A stretch of 6,350 bases of DNA from Actinomycetota bacterium (GCA_003529305.1 DPWC01000093.1:1-6350); one strand, 5' to 3'; counted from the stretch's first letter, positions 1 to 6,269 are shown. Program-made: numbers and translations. Notes: generated by a model not told the origin, from the letters alone.

Positions 1-2
1 TG

Positions 3-1268
3 GCGGTAGTGGCGTTGCGAACGGCAGCGGCAGCACCGTCCGTGGCGGTCGCACGATCACTCGGTGGTCCCCCTGAGGCGCGCGCATTAGGTGAGCGAAC
101 GAAAGGCTCGGCCCCTGCGGCGGCGTTGGCCGATGGGGCGCTGGTGCACGGCATTGATTTTGACGACACGCACGCTGGCGGTCTGGTGCACGCGACCTCT
201 GTGGTGCTCCCGGCGGCCTTTGCGGTGGGTCAGCAGGTCGGTGCCACCGGTGAGCAGGTGTTGGCCGCGGCGCTCTTTGGCTACGAGGTGGTTTGTCGTG
301 TGGCGATGGCCAGCCCGCACGGTTTCCACGCCCGCGGTCTGCACGCCACCCAAGTAGCAGGTGTGCTGAGCTCAGCTGCGGTCGCAGTCAAGCTGCTGGG
401 CCAGGACGCCGTGAGTGCGAGCAACGCCTTGGGGATTGCTGGGTCTAGCGCTGGGGGATTACTGGAGTTCCTCACTACTGGTGCCTCAACGAAGCAGTTG
501 CATCCGGGCGGGGCCAGCTTCAACGGAGTGTTGGCTGCTCGCTTGGCTGCTGAAGGGGCAACGGGACCAGCCACTGTGCTCGAAGGCCCGCACGGCATCT
601 TCTCGGCGCTTAGTGCCCGACCGGCGAATCTTGACGCAGTGGTGGGACAACTGGGTCAACGCTGGGAGGTTGAGAGCATCACCATCAAGCCCTATCCGTC
701 GTGCCAATTGATGCATGTCACGCTTGATGCGTTGCGCACTGTGCTGCCACAGATTCCATCGGCCGATGCCGTCGAGTCCATCACTGCACAGGTGCATCCC
801 GACAGCGCGCCGACTGTGTGTGAACCAGTGGCGGTCAAGGTGCGTCCGCGCACCTCCTATGACGCCAAGTTTTCCTTGCCGTGGTCGGTCGCTGCCTTGA
901 TCATTGATGGCGATATCTCGGTGGATACCTACGACCTGGCCTCGGTTCTGCGCCCGGAGGTTGGTGATCTCTCGGCCAAGGTGGTCTCGCAAGTGGCCGA
1001 CCTCAATGGTGGTGTCGCGGCTGACGCTCCTGGCCGAGTGGAGGTCCGGCTCATTGACGGAACTGTGCTGCACGGTGAAGTCGATCGCAGTCTGGGTGGT
1101 CCGCAACGGCCCCTTTCCGACGAGCAACTGTTGGCCAAGTTCTACGGCAACTGCGGCGGGCAGTCGGCGATGGCAACCCAACTTGCGGAGTGTTTGCTCG
1201 CTCTGGAGAGCCAAGTTGACCTCACGATCATTCACGATCTCGTCGCCGATCTGGCCGAGGTCGGCTAG
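3..1268 (+). CDS. MmgE/PrpD family protein (2-methylcitrate dehydratase-like), 5' truncated
   Basis: The frame is open from the first bases of the window to the TAG at 1266-1268, so the true start lies upstream. The GTG at 9 is only the first possible start codon inside the window. Family members are usually about 450 residues, so a few tens of N-terminal residues are probably missing. Family signatures are visible: a His-Gly-Ile-Asp-Phe-Asp-Asp-Thr-His segment at about 147-173 followed by His-Ala-Thr-Ser and a Val-Leu-Pro helix, then a Gly-rich Ser-Ser-Ala-Gly-Gly stretch with Lys-Gln-Leu-His-Pro-Gly-Gly at about 490-515, and Lys-Pro-Tyr-Pro-Ser-Cys-Gln at 687-707. The family includes 2-methylcitrate dehydratase, cis-aconitate decarboxylase and iminodisuccinate epimerase; most act on small polycarboxylic acids in the cytoplasm. 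Family assignment is firm. The reaction is not, because the neighbours are not methylcitrate-cycle genes (no citrate synthase or methylisocitrate lyase in view). It is probably the first visible gene of the operon. Confidence 0.9.
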   Translation, partial: AVVALRTAAAAPSVAVARSLGGPPEARALGERTKGSAPAAALADGALVHGIDFDDTHAGGLVHATSVVLPAAFAVGQQVGATGEQVLAAALFGYEVVCRVAMASPHGFHARGLHATQVAGVLSSAAVAVKLLGQDAVSASNALGIAGSSAGGLLEFLTTGASTKQLHPGGASFNGVLAARLAAEGATGPATVLEGPHGIFSALSARPANLDAVVGQLGQRWEVESITIKPYPSCQLMHVTLDALRTVLPQIPSADAVESITAQVHPDSAPTVCEPVAVKVRPRTSYDAKFSLPWSVAALIIDGDISVDTYDLASVLRPEVGDLSAKVVSQVADLNGGVAADAPGRVEVRLIDGTVLHGEVDRSLGGPQRPLSDEQLLAKFYGNCGGQSAMATQLAECLLALESQVDLTIIHDLVADLAEVG

Positions 1269-1333
1269 TTCCGTAACCTTCGCCGTTGTTGTCATCAACG
1301 ACACCTGCCAAGAACAGAAAGGCCGCACCCACC
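1269..1333 (+). other. 65-bp spacer between PrpD-like and triple RidA genes
   Basis: This is the only gap longer than 5 bp within the gene row. It carries the ribosome binding site of the next gene but no clear terminator: no T-run, and only a weak 5-bp inverted repeat (1284-1288 with 1296-1300). No convincing -35/-10 pair was seen. Read-through from the PrpD-like gene is likely, but a separate promoter here cannot be excluded. Confidence 0.4.
1316..1322 (+). promoter_or_regulatory. Ribosome binding site that sets the start of the triple RidA gene
   Basis: AGAAAGG lies 11 bases upstream of the ATG at 1334. It decides against the in-frame TTG at 1286, which would add 16 residues unlike the family and has no such purine-rich sequence before it. 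Confidence 0.6.
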
Positions 1334-2545
1334 ATGGCGTTTCGTGCAATCGAGCCGGAGTCATTCCCTTGGTACGACTACAAGGGCTACACCTTCTCGC
1401 TGGGCCTGGTGGATGGCGACAGCGTGATCAATTCCGGTCACTCCGGTTCAGCCTTCGACCCCGAGTTGGGCAAGGCCGGCATCAAGGGTGGAATGGGCGA
1501 GCAGGCGCAGACCGCCTATGCCAAGCAAGAGGCGATTCTTGCGGCCGCAGGGAAAACCTTCGCTGATGTCACGCGCGTGGTGGAGAACATCTCGATTGCT
1601 GGGCTGCCGTACTACGACGAAGCCCGCGAGGTGCGTGAGCGCCTGTTTGGCGCACACCAACCCACCGTGGTGACCGTCATCGTGGATCGCCTTGTGCGAC
1701 GCCAGGCCTTCATCGAAGTGGAAGTGGAGGCAGAGCCTGCCGGCGGCACGGCCCTGTTGACCGGAGATGACTCAACATGGCGACGCACAACCGTGCGCAC
1801 TGGTCATGACGGTGCTGTGTACTTGCCGACTTTGCTGCCGATTGATGACAAGGGCGAGATCGTCGCTGATGGTGACATTGTCGGCCAGTACTTCTACTGC
1901 CTCGAGCGCGCTGGTGAACTGCTTGAGCAGGCGGGGCTGTCGTTGTCCCAACTGGTGCAGACCATCGATTACTCCACACCGGCCACGCGCGAGCGTTATC
2001 CCAAGATCGGGCGCCCGCGGCGCGATCTTCTGGGTCCGGTGTATCCGGGGGCGGCGGGCATTTTGATGAGCGAACTGCATGCCCCTGGTGTGTTGTGCGC
2101 CATCGACGCGATCGCATCCCGGCACCCACTGGAAGCGGTGAACCCCGGTTGGGATCGCTACAACACCCTCACCTACAACCCGGGGGTGAAGGCGGGCAAC
2201 ACCTTGTACATGTCGGGGTTTGCCGCGCTGGATCCGCACACGCAGGAATCGCTGCACCCTGGTGACCTGCGCGCCCAAGCGGAGTTCACCTACGACTCCA
2301 TCTTGCAGACCATGGCGGCCGCGGGTGTGGGGGCTGAAGCCTTGCTGACCACCGTGGAATATGTCTGTCCCGGCGGATTGGGCGACTACCGCGCCGTGGC
2401 CGATGTTCGGCGCGAGAAGTTGCGCGAGCCCTATCCGGCCTCCACCGGGATCGTGTGCGGAGGATTGCTGCGCGATGAGTTTCTCCTTGAGGTCGTGCCG
2501 ACGGCAGACCTTCGCGGGATAACTGACCCGCCTGCGGCAGACTGA
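1334..2545 (+). CDS. Triple-domain RidA/YjgF-family protein
   Basis: The 403-residue protein appears to hold three consecutive RidA-fold (YjgF/YER057c/UK114) domains at about residues 15-134, 155-262 and 275-392. Each shows the family pattern: a strand with a small-residue motif (NSGHSG near 33-38; YMSGFA near 292-297), a helix ending in Ala-Ala-Gly or Gln-Ala-Gly, a 'tyrosine/valine strand' (VVENISIAG, LVQTIDYST, LLTTVEYVC), an Arg/Tyr helix, and a closing hydrophobic strand (FIEVEVEAE, VLCAIDAIA, FLLEVVPTA). Ordinary RidA proteins are about 130 residues and form trimers with active sites between subunits, so one chain could fold as a pseudo-trimer (inference). The arginine that binds the imine carboxylate in deaminating RidA is not found at the aligned place in any domain (about V112, A240, S370). 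Imine deaminase activity is therefore doubtful, and Rid-related enzymes of other function (for example chorismatase-like) are possible. The start is ATG 1334; the next gene begins 5 bp after the stop. Confidence 0.85.
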   Translation: MAFRAIEPESFPWYDYKGYTFSLGLVDGDSVINSGHSGSAFDPELGKAGIKGGMGEQAQTAYAKQEAILAAAGKTFADVTRVVENISIAGLPYYDEAREVRERLFGAHQPTVVTVIVDRLVRRQAFIEVEVEAEPAGGTALLTGDDSTWRRTTVRTGHDGAVYLPTLLPIDDKGEIVADGDIVGQYFYCLERAGELLEQAGLSLSQLVQTIDYSTPATRERYPKIGRPRRDLLGPVYPGAAGILMSELHAPGVLCAIDAIASRHPLEAVNPGWDRYNTLTYNPGVKAGNTLYMSGFAALDPHTQESLHPGDLRAQAEFTYDSILQTMAAAGVGAEALLTTVEYVCPGGLGDYRAVADVRREKLREPYPASTGIVCGGLLRDEFLLEVVPTADLRGITDPPAAD

Positions 2546-2550
2546 CACCC

Positions 2551-3042
2551 ATGGGCCTGCTGACCGACGAGTTGCGTGCTCGCATCGGCGAGACGGCCGT
2601 GTATACGGCTCCGGAGCCGGTCGGGCGAGCCGCGATTCGTTACTACGCGATGGCTGTGGGTGATGACAACCCGCTGTATACCGACGCTGAGGCCGCCCAT
2701 CACGCTGGTTATCGCGATGTGATTGCGCCACCGACTTGGGTGACCGAAACGAATCAGTACATGTCCGGAGTGCGCAATCATGAGGGCTACATGGGGCACT
2801 CGTGGGGCATCGAGGTGCCCAATTCGCGCCTCGTGCGTGGTGGCAATTCCTACACCTTCGACAACCCGGTGTATCCCGAAGACATCATTACGGCCACCTG
2901 GGAGATCGTGGACGCCACCGAGCGAACGACATCCAAAGGTCAAGACATGTTGATTGTCACCTCGCAGGCGACCTATACCAATCAGCATGGCGCACTGATC
3001 GGTACGAATACCGAAACGCTGATCTGGACGGCGTTGTCATGA
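2551..3042 (+). CDS. FAS1-like / MaoC-N hot-dog dehydratase subunit
   Basis: A 163-residue single hot-dog protein of the MaoC N-terminal (FAS1-like dehydratase) type. Visible features are an N-terminal Arg-Ile-Gly-Glu with a Tyr/Ala/Pro-Glu-Pro strand, then R-Y-Y-A-M-A-V-G-D-D-N-P-L-Y at about 30-43, an Ala-Pro-Pro-Thr-Trp at 59-63, and C-terminal strands ending in Thr-Glu-Thr-Leu-Ile-Trp. In active R-specific hydratases the position after Asn-Pro-Leu is His. Here it is Tyr43, which is typical of the structural, non-catalytic partner in heterodimers such as mycobacterial HadA and ChsH-type complexes (established family knowledge). It most likely pairs with the product of the next gene, whose start codon overlaps its stop by 4 bp. 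There is no strong Shine-Dalgarno sequence before ATG 2551, so translation may be coupled to the gene upstream. Confidence 0.85.
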   Translation: MGLLTDELRARIGETAVYTAPEPVGRAAIRYYAMAVGDDNPLYTDAEAAHHAGYRDVIAPPTWVTETNQYMSGVRNHEGYMGHSWGIEVPNSRLVRGGNSYTFDNPVYPEDIITATWEIVDATERTTSKGQDMLIVTSQATYTNQHGALIGTNTETLIWTALS

Positions 3043-3479
3043 CTCCGCCGGTGTCGCAGGTCGATGTGTCAACACTTGAGGTGGGAACGAGTGTTCCGCC
3101 GCTGCGGCGCACGATCACGCAGACCGACATGGTCGCCTACGCCGGAGCTACCTGGGACTGGCATCAGTTGCACTACGACGCCAACTATTTGGCAGCCAAG
3201 CAGTTGCCGGCCGCTGTGGTTGATGGTCAAGTCTTCGGCGCTTTGCTGGTGGAGCAGGCGCAGGACTGGATTGGCCCAGCGGCGTGGGTGCAAGCCGTGG
3301 ATTTTCGCTTTAAGAATCTGGTGTTCGCCGGTGAAACCGTGGAGTGCACCGCGACAGTGCGTGAGGTCATCACCACGGATGAGGGCACGATGATCGTGCT
3401 GGATTGTGAAGTCGGCGTAGTGGGTGACAAGGCGCGGGTGGCTGCCGCGCCGTGCAGCGTGACGGTGCTGGTGCGCTGA
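3039..3479 (+). CDS. MaoC-like (R)-specific enoyl-CoA hydratase, catalytic subunit
   Basis: A 146-residue MaoC/hydratase-2 type hot-dog protein. The motif Tyr34-Ala-Gly-Ala-Thr-Trp-Asp40-Trp-His-Gln-Leu-His45-Tyr-Asp47 places the hydratase Asp/His pair at D40 and H45, followed by a helix and a Val-Val-Asp-Gly loop near 60-63. The ATG at 3039 overlaps the previous stop (ATGA), so the two hot-dog subunits are probably made in equal amounts and form a heterodimer in which this chain supplies catalysis. The expected reaction is reversible addition of water to a trans-2-enoyl-CoA; the substrate is unknown. An in-frame upstream start at 2802 would lie inside the preceding gene and lengthen the protein far beyond family size, so it was not used. 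It resembles the hydratase pairs that precede Ltp-type aldolases in steroid side-chain degradation. Confidence 0.87.
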   Translation: MTPPVSQVDVSTLEVGTSVPPLRRTITQTDMVAYAGATWDWHQLHYDANYLAAKQLPAAVVDGQVFGALLVEQAQDWIGPAAWVQAVDFRFKNLVFAGETVECTATVREVITTDEGTMIVLDCEVGVVGDKARVAAAPCSVTVLVR

Positions 3480-4630
3480 TGAGCGATCGTCGCGCGGTGA
3501 TCGTGGGAGCAAGCGAGTGCGACTTAGGCGACACCGGGCTATCGGTACTGCATCTGCAGACTCAGGCAGTCACGCGAGCGCTTGCTGATGCAGGGCTGTC
3601 GTTGGGCGATGTCGATGGTCTGGCCTGCACTTCGGTGGCGCGATTTTCGGCCACGCAATTGGCGGACTATCTCGGCATTGAGCCGGTATGGACAGACTCC
3701 ACCTTTGCCGGTGGCGCCGCGTTCGAGATGTTTGTGGCTCGCGCAGCTCAGGCGATTGAGGCCGGACAAGCCGAAGTTGTGGTGATCTCTTTTGCGTCAA
3801 ATCAGCGATCAGCGCGATCGCGATCATTGGGCAATCTCTTCGAGCCGCACACGCCGGAAGCTCAGTTCGAAGGGCCCTACGGTCCGCTCTACCCGTTGTC
3901 GCATTACGCGATGGCGGCGCAGCGCTACCTGCACATCACCGGTGCCGGCCGCGAACACCTGGCCGAAGTTGCTGTGGCTGCGCGGCAATGGGCGCTGTTG
4001 AATCCAGCGGCATTTCGCCACGGCGCGGGTCCGTTGACGGTGGATGCCGTCTTGGAGTCACCGCTGATCTCTTCTCCGCTGTCAGCGGCGGACTGCTGCT
4101 TGGTGACCGACGGGGGAGGAGCGATCGTGCTGACCACGGCCGAGCGCGCTCGTGACCTGCCCGGAGCGCCGATCCATATCCTGGGCTATGGCGAATCGAC
4201 TTCGCATACCTCGATGGCCACCCCTGAGGACCTCGTGACAACGGGAGCGCAAGTCAGTGGAGCCATCGCGTTGCACAAAGCCGGGCTGGCTCCGGCGGAG
4301 ATTGATGTGGTCCAGATCTATGACTCGTTCACGATCACGGTATTGCTCTCGCTTGAAGCGCTGGGCTTTTGCGCACGCGGCGAGGCATGGCAGTTTGTTC
4401 AGAACGGACGCATTGCTCCCGGCGGTGACTTCGCGCTGAATACCTCCGGTGGCGGGCTCTCGTATTGCCATCCCGGGCAGTTCGGAGTTTTGCTGCTCGT
4501 TGAAGCGGTGCGGCAGTTGCGCGGTGAGTGTGCCGAGCGTCAAGTCAGCGGCGCTCGAACCGCTTTGGCGCACGGCACCGGCGGCATTCTTTCCACCTCA
4601 GCCACGGTGGTGTTGGGGGTGGATCGATGA
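3479..4630 (+). CDS. Ltp-type SCP2-thiolase-like protein (probable acyl-CoA retro-aldolase or atypical thiolase)
   Basis: A 383-residue thiolase-fold protein of the SCP-2/lipid-transfer-protein (Ltp) branch. The N-terminus R-R-A-V-I-V-G-A-S-E is typical. The place of the nucleophilic cysteine (Cys-Gly-Ser-Gly in thiolases) reads Gly78-Gly-Ala-Ala-Phe-Glu, so there is no nucleophile. Tyr281-Asp-Ser-Phe replaces the His-Asp-Cys-Phe/NEAF region. Asn-Thr-Ser-Gly-Gly-Gly-Leu-Ser-Tyr329-Cys-His331-Pro-Gly keeps the canonical thiolase histidine. The second catalytic Cys near the C-terminus is also absent (His-Gly-Thr-Gly-Gly-Ile). Known relatives such as mycobacterial Ltp2 work with a DUF35 partner to cleave 3-hydroxyacyl-CoAs by retro-aldol chemistry, and such a partner follows directly here with a 4-bp overlap. 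The start ATG 3479 shares one base with the preceding stop (TGATG); it was preferred over an upstream in-frame start at 3452, which would overlap the hydratase gene by 28 bp. Confidence 0.85.
   Translation: MSDRRAVIVGASECDLGDTGLSVLHLQTQAVTRALADAGLSLGDVDGLACTSVARFSATQLADYLGIEPVWTDSTFAGGAAFEMFVARAAQAIEAGQAEVVVISFASNQRSARSRSLGNLFEPHTPEAQFEGPYGPLYPLSHYAMAAQRYLHITGAGREHLAEVAVAARQWALLNPAAFRHGAGPLTVDAVLESPLISSPLSAADCCLVTDGGGAIVLTTAERARDLPGAPIHILGYGESTSHTSMATPEDLVTTGAQVSGAIALHKAGLAPAEIDVVQIYDSFTITVLLSLEALGFCARGEAWQFVQNGRIAPGGDFALNTSGGGLSYCHPGQFGVLLLVEAVRQLRGECAERQVSGARTALAHGTGGILSTSATVVLGVDR
4615..4623 (+). promoter_or_regulatory. Ribosome binding site of the DUF35 gene
   Basis: GGGGGTGGA inside the end of the thiolase-like gene lies a few bases before ATG 4627. 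It supports that start rather than the earlier in-frame ATG at 4528, which would add 33 residues without similarity to the DUF35 family. Confidence 0.5.
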
Positions 4631-5028
4631 GCGAGATCGAACTACCGCCGATTGATGAGATCACCGCACCGTGGTGGGAAGCCACGCGCGAGCACCAGAT
4701 GCTGTTGCAGCACTGTGGGCGCTGCGATGCGGTGCAGCACTACCCGCGTGCGCTGTGCACTTTGTGTGGCGCCACAGATCAATTGGACTGGGTGGTGGCT
4801 AGCGGAGCAGGTGTGGTGGATTCCTTCACGGTGGTGCATCGCGCCCTGCCAGGGTTCGAAGCGCCTTATGTGGTGGCCAGAGTTCGGTTGGCCGAAGGGC
4901 CGATTGTGTTGACCAATCTGGTGGGCCGCGCACCGGATGCGTGGCGTTGCGATGAGGCTGTGCAACTGTCCTGGCGCGATCTCAGCGATGGTCGTGCGTT
5001 GCCGGTGTTTGGTCCCACAGAGAGTTAG
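4627..5028 (+). CDS. DUF35 (zinc ribbon + OB-fold) partner of the thiolase-like protein
   Basis: A 133-residue protein of the DUF35/OB-fold nucleic-acid-binding-like family. An N-terminal helix (Pro-Trp-Trp-Glu-Ala near 15-19, then Gln-Met-Leu-Leu-Gln-His) leads into a rubredoxin-like zinc ribbon with Cys30-x-x-Cys33 and Cys44-x-x-Cys47. A Tyr-Pro-Arg segment (39-41) lies between the pairs, as is usual. The rest (about 55-115, beginning Gly-Ala-Gly-Val-Val-Asp-Ser-Phe-Thr-Val-Val-His) fits the OB-fold. Despite its old annotation as a nucleic-acid-binding domain, the family serves as an acyl-CoA-binding partner needed by Ltp-type aldolases and related thiolase-fold enzymes. The 4-bp overlap (ATGA) with the thiolase-like gene supports a stoichiometric complex. 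All four zinc-binding cysteines are present, so it looks intact. The adjacent MaoC-type domain is encoded separately, unlike mycobacterial ChsH2 where the two are fused. Confidence 0.9.
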   Translation: MSEIELPPIDEITAPWWEATREHQMLLQHCGRCDAVQHYPRALCTLCGATDQLDWVVASGAGVVDSFTVVHRALPGFEAPYVVARVRLAEGPIVLTNLVGRAPDAWRCDEAVQLSWRDLSDGRALPVFGPTES

Positions 5029-5030
5029 TG

Positions 5031-5981
5031 ATGCGCGCTGTCGTCCTGACCGAATTCACTGACCCGGCCTCACCGCAGGTCGCTGATCGTGATGAGCCGG
5101 TGGCAAGCGAGGGTTCTGTGCTGGTGGAGCTTGTTGCTGCCGATCTTCAACCCCTTGATCGACAGATCGCCCGTGGCGGTTTTCCCGGTGCTGGCCCATT
5201 GCCGATGGTGGCGGGCGTTTCAGCAGTGGGGCGAACAACCGATGGTCGGCTGCATGTGGTGCTCGCGGAAATGACCGGCATGGGGCTGCATCGAGATGGA
5301 TGCTTCGCCGAGCGATTTGTGTGTGAGACGCGCCAGCTGGTGGCGGTTCCCGACGGGCTAGATCCGCTGTCAGTGGCCGCGGTCTCCAATGCCGGGATGC
5401 ATGCGCGGCGTGCCCTCTTTGATGTGGCCAATCTCTGGGAAAGCGAATGTGTCTTAGTGCTCGGTGCTAGTGGAGCATTCGGGCGGGCCGCAGTTCAGAT
5501 CGCCTCAGCCGCCGGTATTCATGTGGTGGCTGCTGCCCGCCGCGTTGATGCCATCCCGTCGGCCACCGGTGCAGGCACGGTCACGCCGATCGCCTTGGCG
5601 GATGCTGACGACCTCCCGCAGCAGGTTCTCGATGCCACCGGAGGCGAGGGAGTTCATGCGGTTATAGATCCGTTGGGTGGTGGATTCACCGGAGCTGCGA
5701 TTCGATCCAGCGCGCCGGATGCCATTCATGTGCTGGCTGGCAATCAGGCTGGCGCTGTGGCTCCCATCGTGGTGCCCATGATGCTGCTGCGTGAGCACAC
5801 CATCATCGGACTCAATGGCTTTCGCATCAGCGAGGACGAACAGCATCGACTCATGCAGGCGTCGCTGGCCGATCAGGTCAGCGGTGTGTTGACCGCCGAC
5901 ATCGGGGCTGTCTTTCCACTGGCGGAGGCACCACAGGCGTACCAGTCGGCTGCCAGTGGCCGTGTTGTCTTGTCTATGTGA
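5031..5981 (+). CDS. Zinc-less medium-chain dehydrogenase/reductase (quinone oxidoreductase-like)
   Basis: A 316-residue MDR-superfamily protein. The N-terminal catalytic domain begins Met-Arg-Ala-Val-Val-Leu-Thr-Glu-Phe; the Rossmann domain carries Leu-Gly145-Ala-Ser-Gly148-Ala-Phe-Gly151 for NAD(P) binding; and the C-terminus ends Ser-Gly-Arg-Val-Val-Leu, the usual closing strand. None of the catalytic zinc ligands (Cys, His-Glu) or the four-cysteine structural zinc lobe is visible, which points to the quinone oxidoreductase/enoyl reductase group. The usual Gly-x-Glu after the first Pro-rich loop reads Ala-Gly-Val-Ser-Ala-Val-Gly. It probably reduces an enone or oxidises a product of the pathway, but the substrate is unknown. 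ATG 5031 was chosen; a GTG at 5028 sharing one base with the preceding TAG is an alternative adding one residue. A purine stretch (AGAGAG, 5019-5024) lies 6 bases upstream. Confidence 0.85.
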   Translation: MRAVVLTEFTDPASPQVADRDEPVASEGSVLVELVAADLQPLDRQIARGGFPGAGPLPMVAGVSAVGRTTDGRLHVVLAEMTGMGLHRDGCFAERFVCETRQLVAVPDGLDPLSVAAVSNAGMHARRALFDVANLWESECVLVLGASGAFGRAAVQIASAAGIHVVAAARRVDAIPSATGAGTVTPIALADADDLPQQVLDATGGEGVHAVIDPLGGGFTGAAIRSSAPDAIHVLAGNQAGAVAPIVVPMMLLREHTIIGLNGFRISEDEQHRLMQASLADQVSGVLTADIGAVFPLAEAPQAYQSAASGRVVLSM

Positions 5982-6079
5982 CCGGTTGGTGCCAGGCCCG
6001 GGTGCTTCTTTCGTGACTAGATTCGCAGGTTCACCCGTGGTCCATGAAATCTGGGCGCATGAGTGAATAAGGCGCGAAT

Positions 6080-6091
6080 GCTGGCGCCAGC
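6080..6091. repeat. 12-bp perfect palindrome (possible operator or hairpin)
   Basis: GCTGGCGCCAGC reads the same on both strands. A direct GGCGC copy at 6071-6075 can also pair with GCGCC at 6084-6088, giving a 5-bp stem with an 8-base loop. It lies about 100 bp after the last operon gene and 190 bp before the next likely gene. It could be a regulator binding site or a terminator-like structure without a T-run. A palindrome of this length is expected about once or twice by chance in a window this size, so the call is tentative. Confidence 0.25.
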
Positions 6092-6238
6092 GTCAATAGG
6101 TGTGTGATCTCGTGGGTGGTCAGAAGAGCCCAAGACTTTCCTATGGTGTCAGTGCCCTAATGTTCAGTGGCAGAGGCATTGGCCTTCTTGAGAAAATGCG
6201 AGATATGCCTTGATGAGAAGGTGAACTATAGGGTTGGC

Positions 6239-6269
6239 TTGACGAGTAAAAGGCAACTCTTGCGAATAC
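6239..6269 (+). promoter_or_regulatory. Possible promoter of the downstream partial gene
   Basis: TTGACG at 6239-6244 matches a sigma-70-type -35 box at five of six positions. The -10 candidates are poor: GCGAAT at 6262-6267 with a 17-base spacer, or GAATAC at 6264-6269 with 19 bases and a preceding TG. The position, in the GC-poorer gap just before a likely start codon, is what makes it worth listing. Confidence 0.22.

Noticed and set aside
1284..1300. Inverted repeat CGTTG...CAACG in the gap before the triple RidA gene
   Set aside because: The stem is only 5 bp with a 7-base loop and no T-run follows, so neither terminator nor operator can be claimed.
486..1364. Long open frame on the minus strand (292 codons) opposite the PrpD-like gene
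   Set aside because: It lies antisense to a gene with clear family motifs, its translation is rich in Arg/His/Gln without recognisable domains, and GC-rich coding DNA often leaves such mirror frames open.
1772..2731. Minus-strand open frame of 319 codons opposite the triple RidA and first MaoC genes
   Set aside because: It overlaps two well-supported plus-strand genes, shows no family pattern, and is explained by codon bias on the other strand.
3805..3825. Three GCGATC copies within 21 bases
   Set aside because: They sit inside the thiolase-like gene and encode an Arg/Ser-rich stretch in frame. The pattern is explained by codon use and lacks further copies in an array.
5981..6002. ACCGGT and CCCGGG palindromes just after the MDR gene stop
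   Set aside because: Six-base palindromes are frequent by chance, do not form a stem with a loop, and no T-run follows, so no terminator was called.
6174..6185. Small hairpin AGGC-ATTG-GCCT
   Set aside because: A 4-bp stem is too short to support a terminator or RNA element, and the sequence after it is A-rich rather than a T-run.
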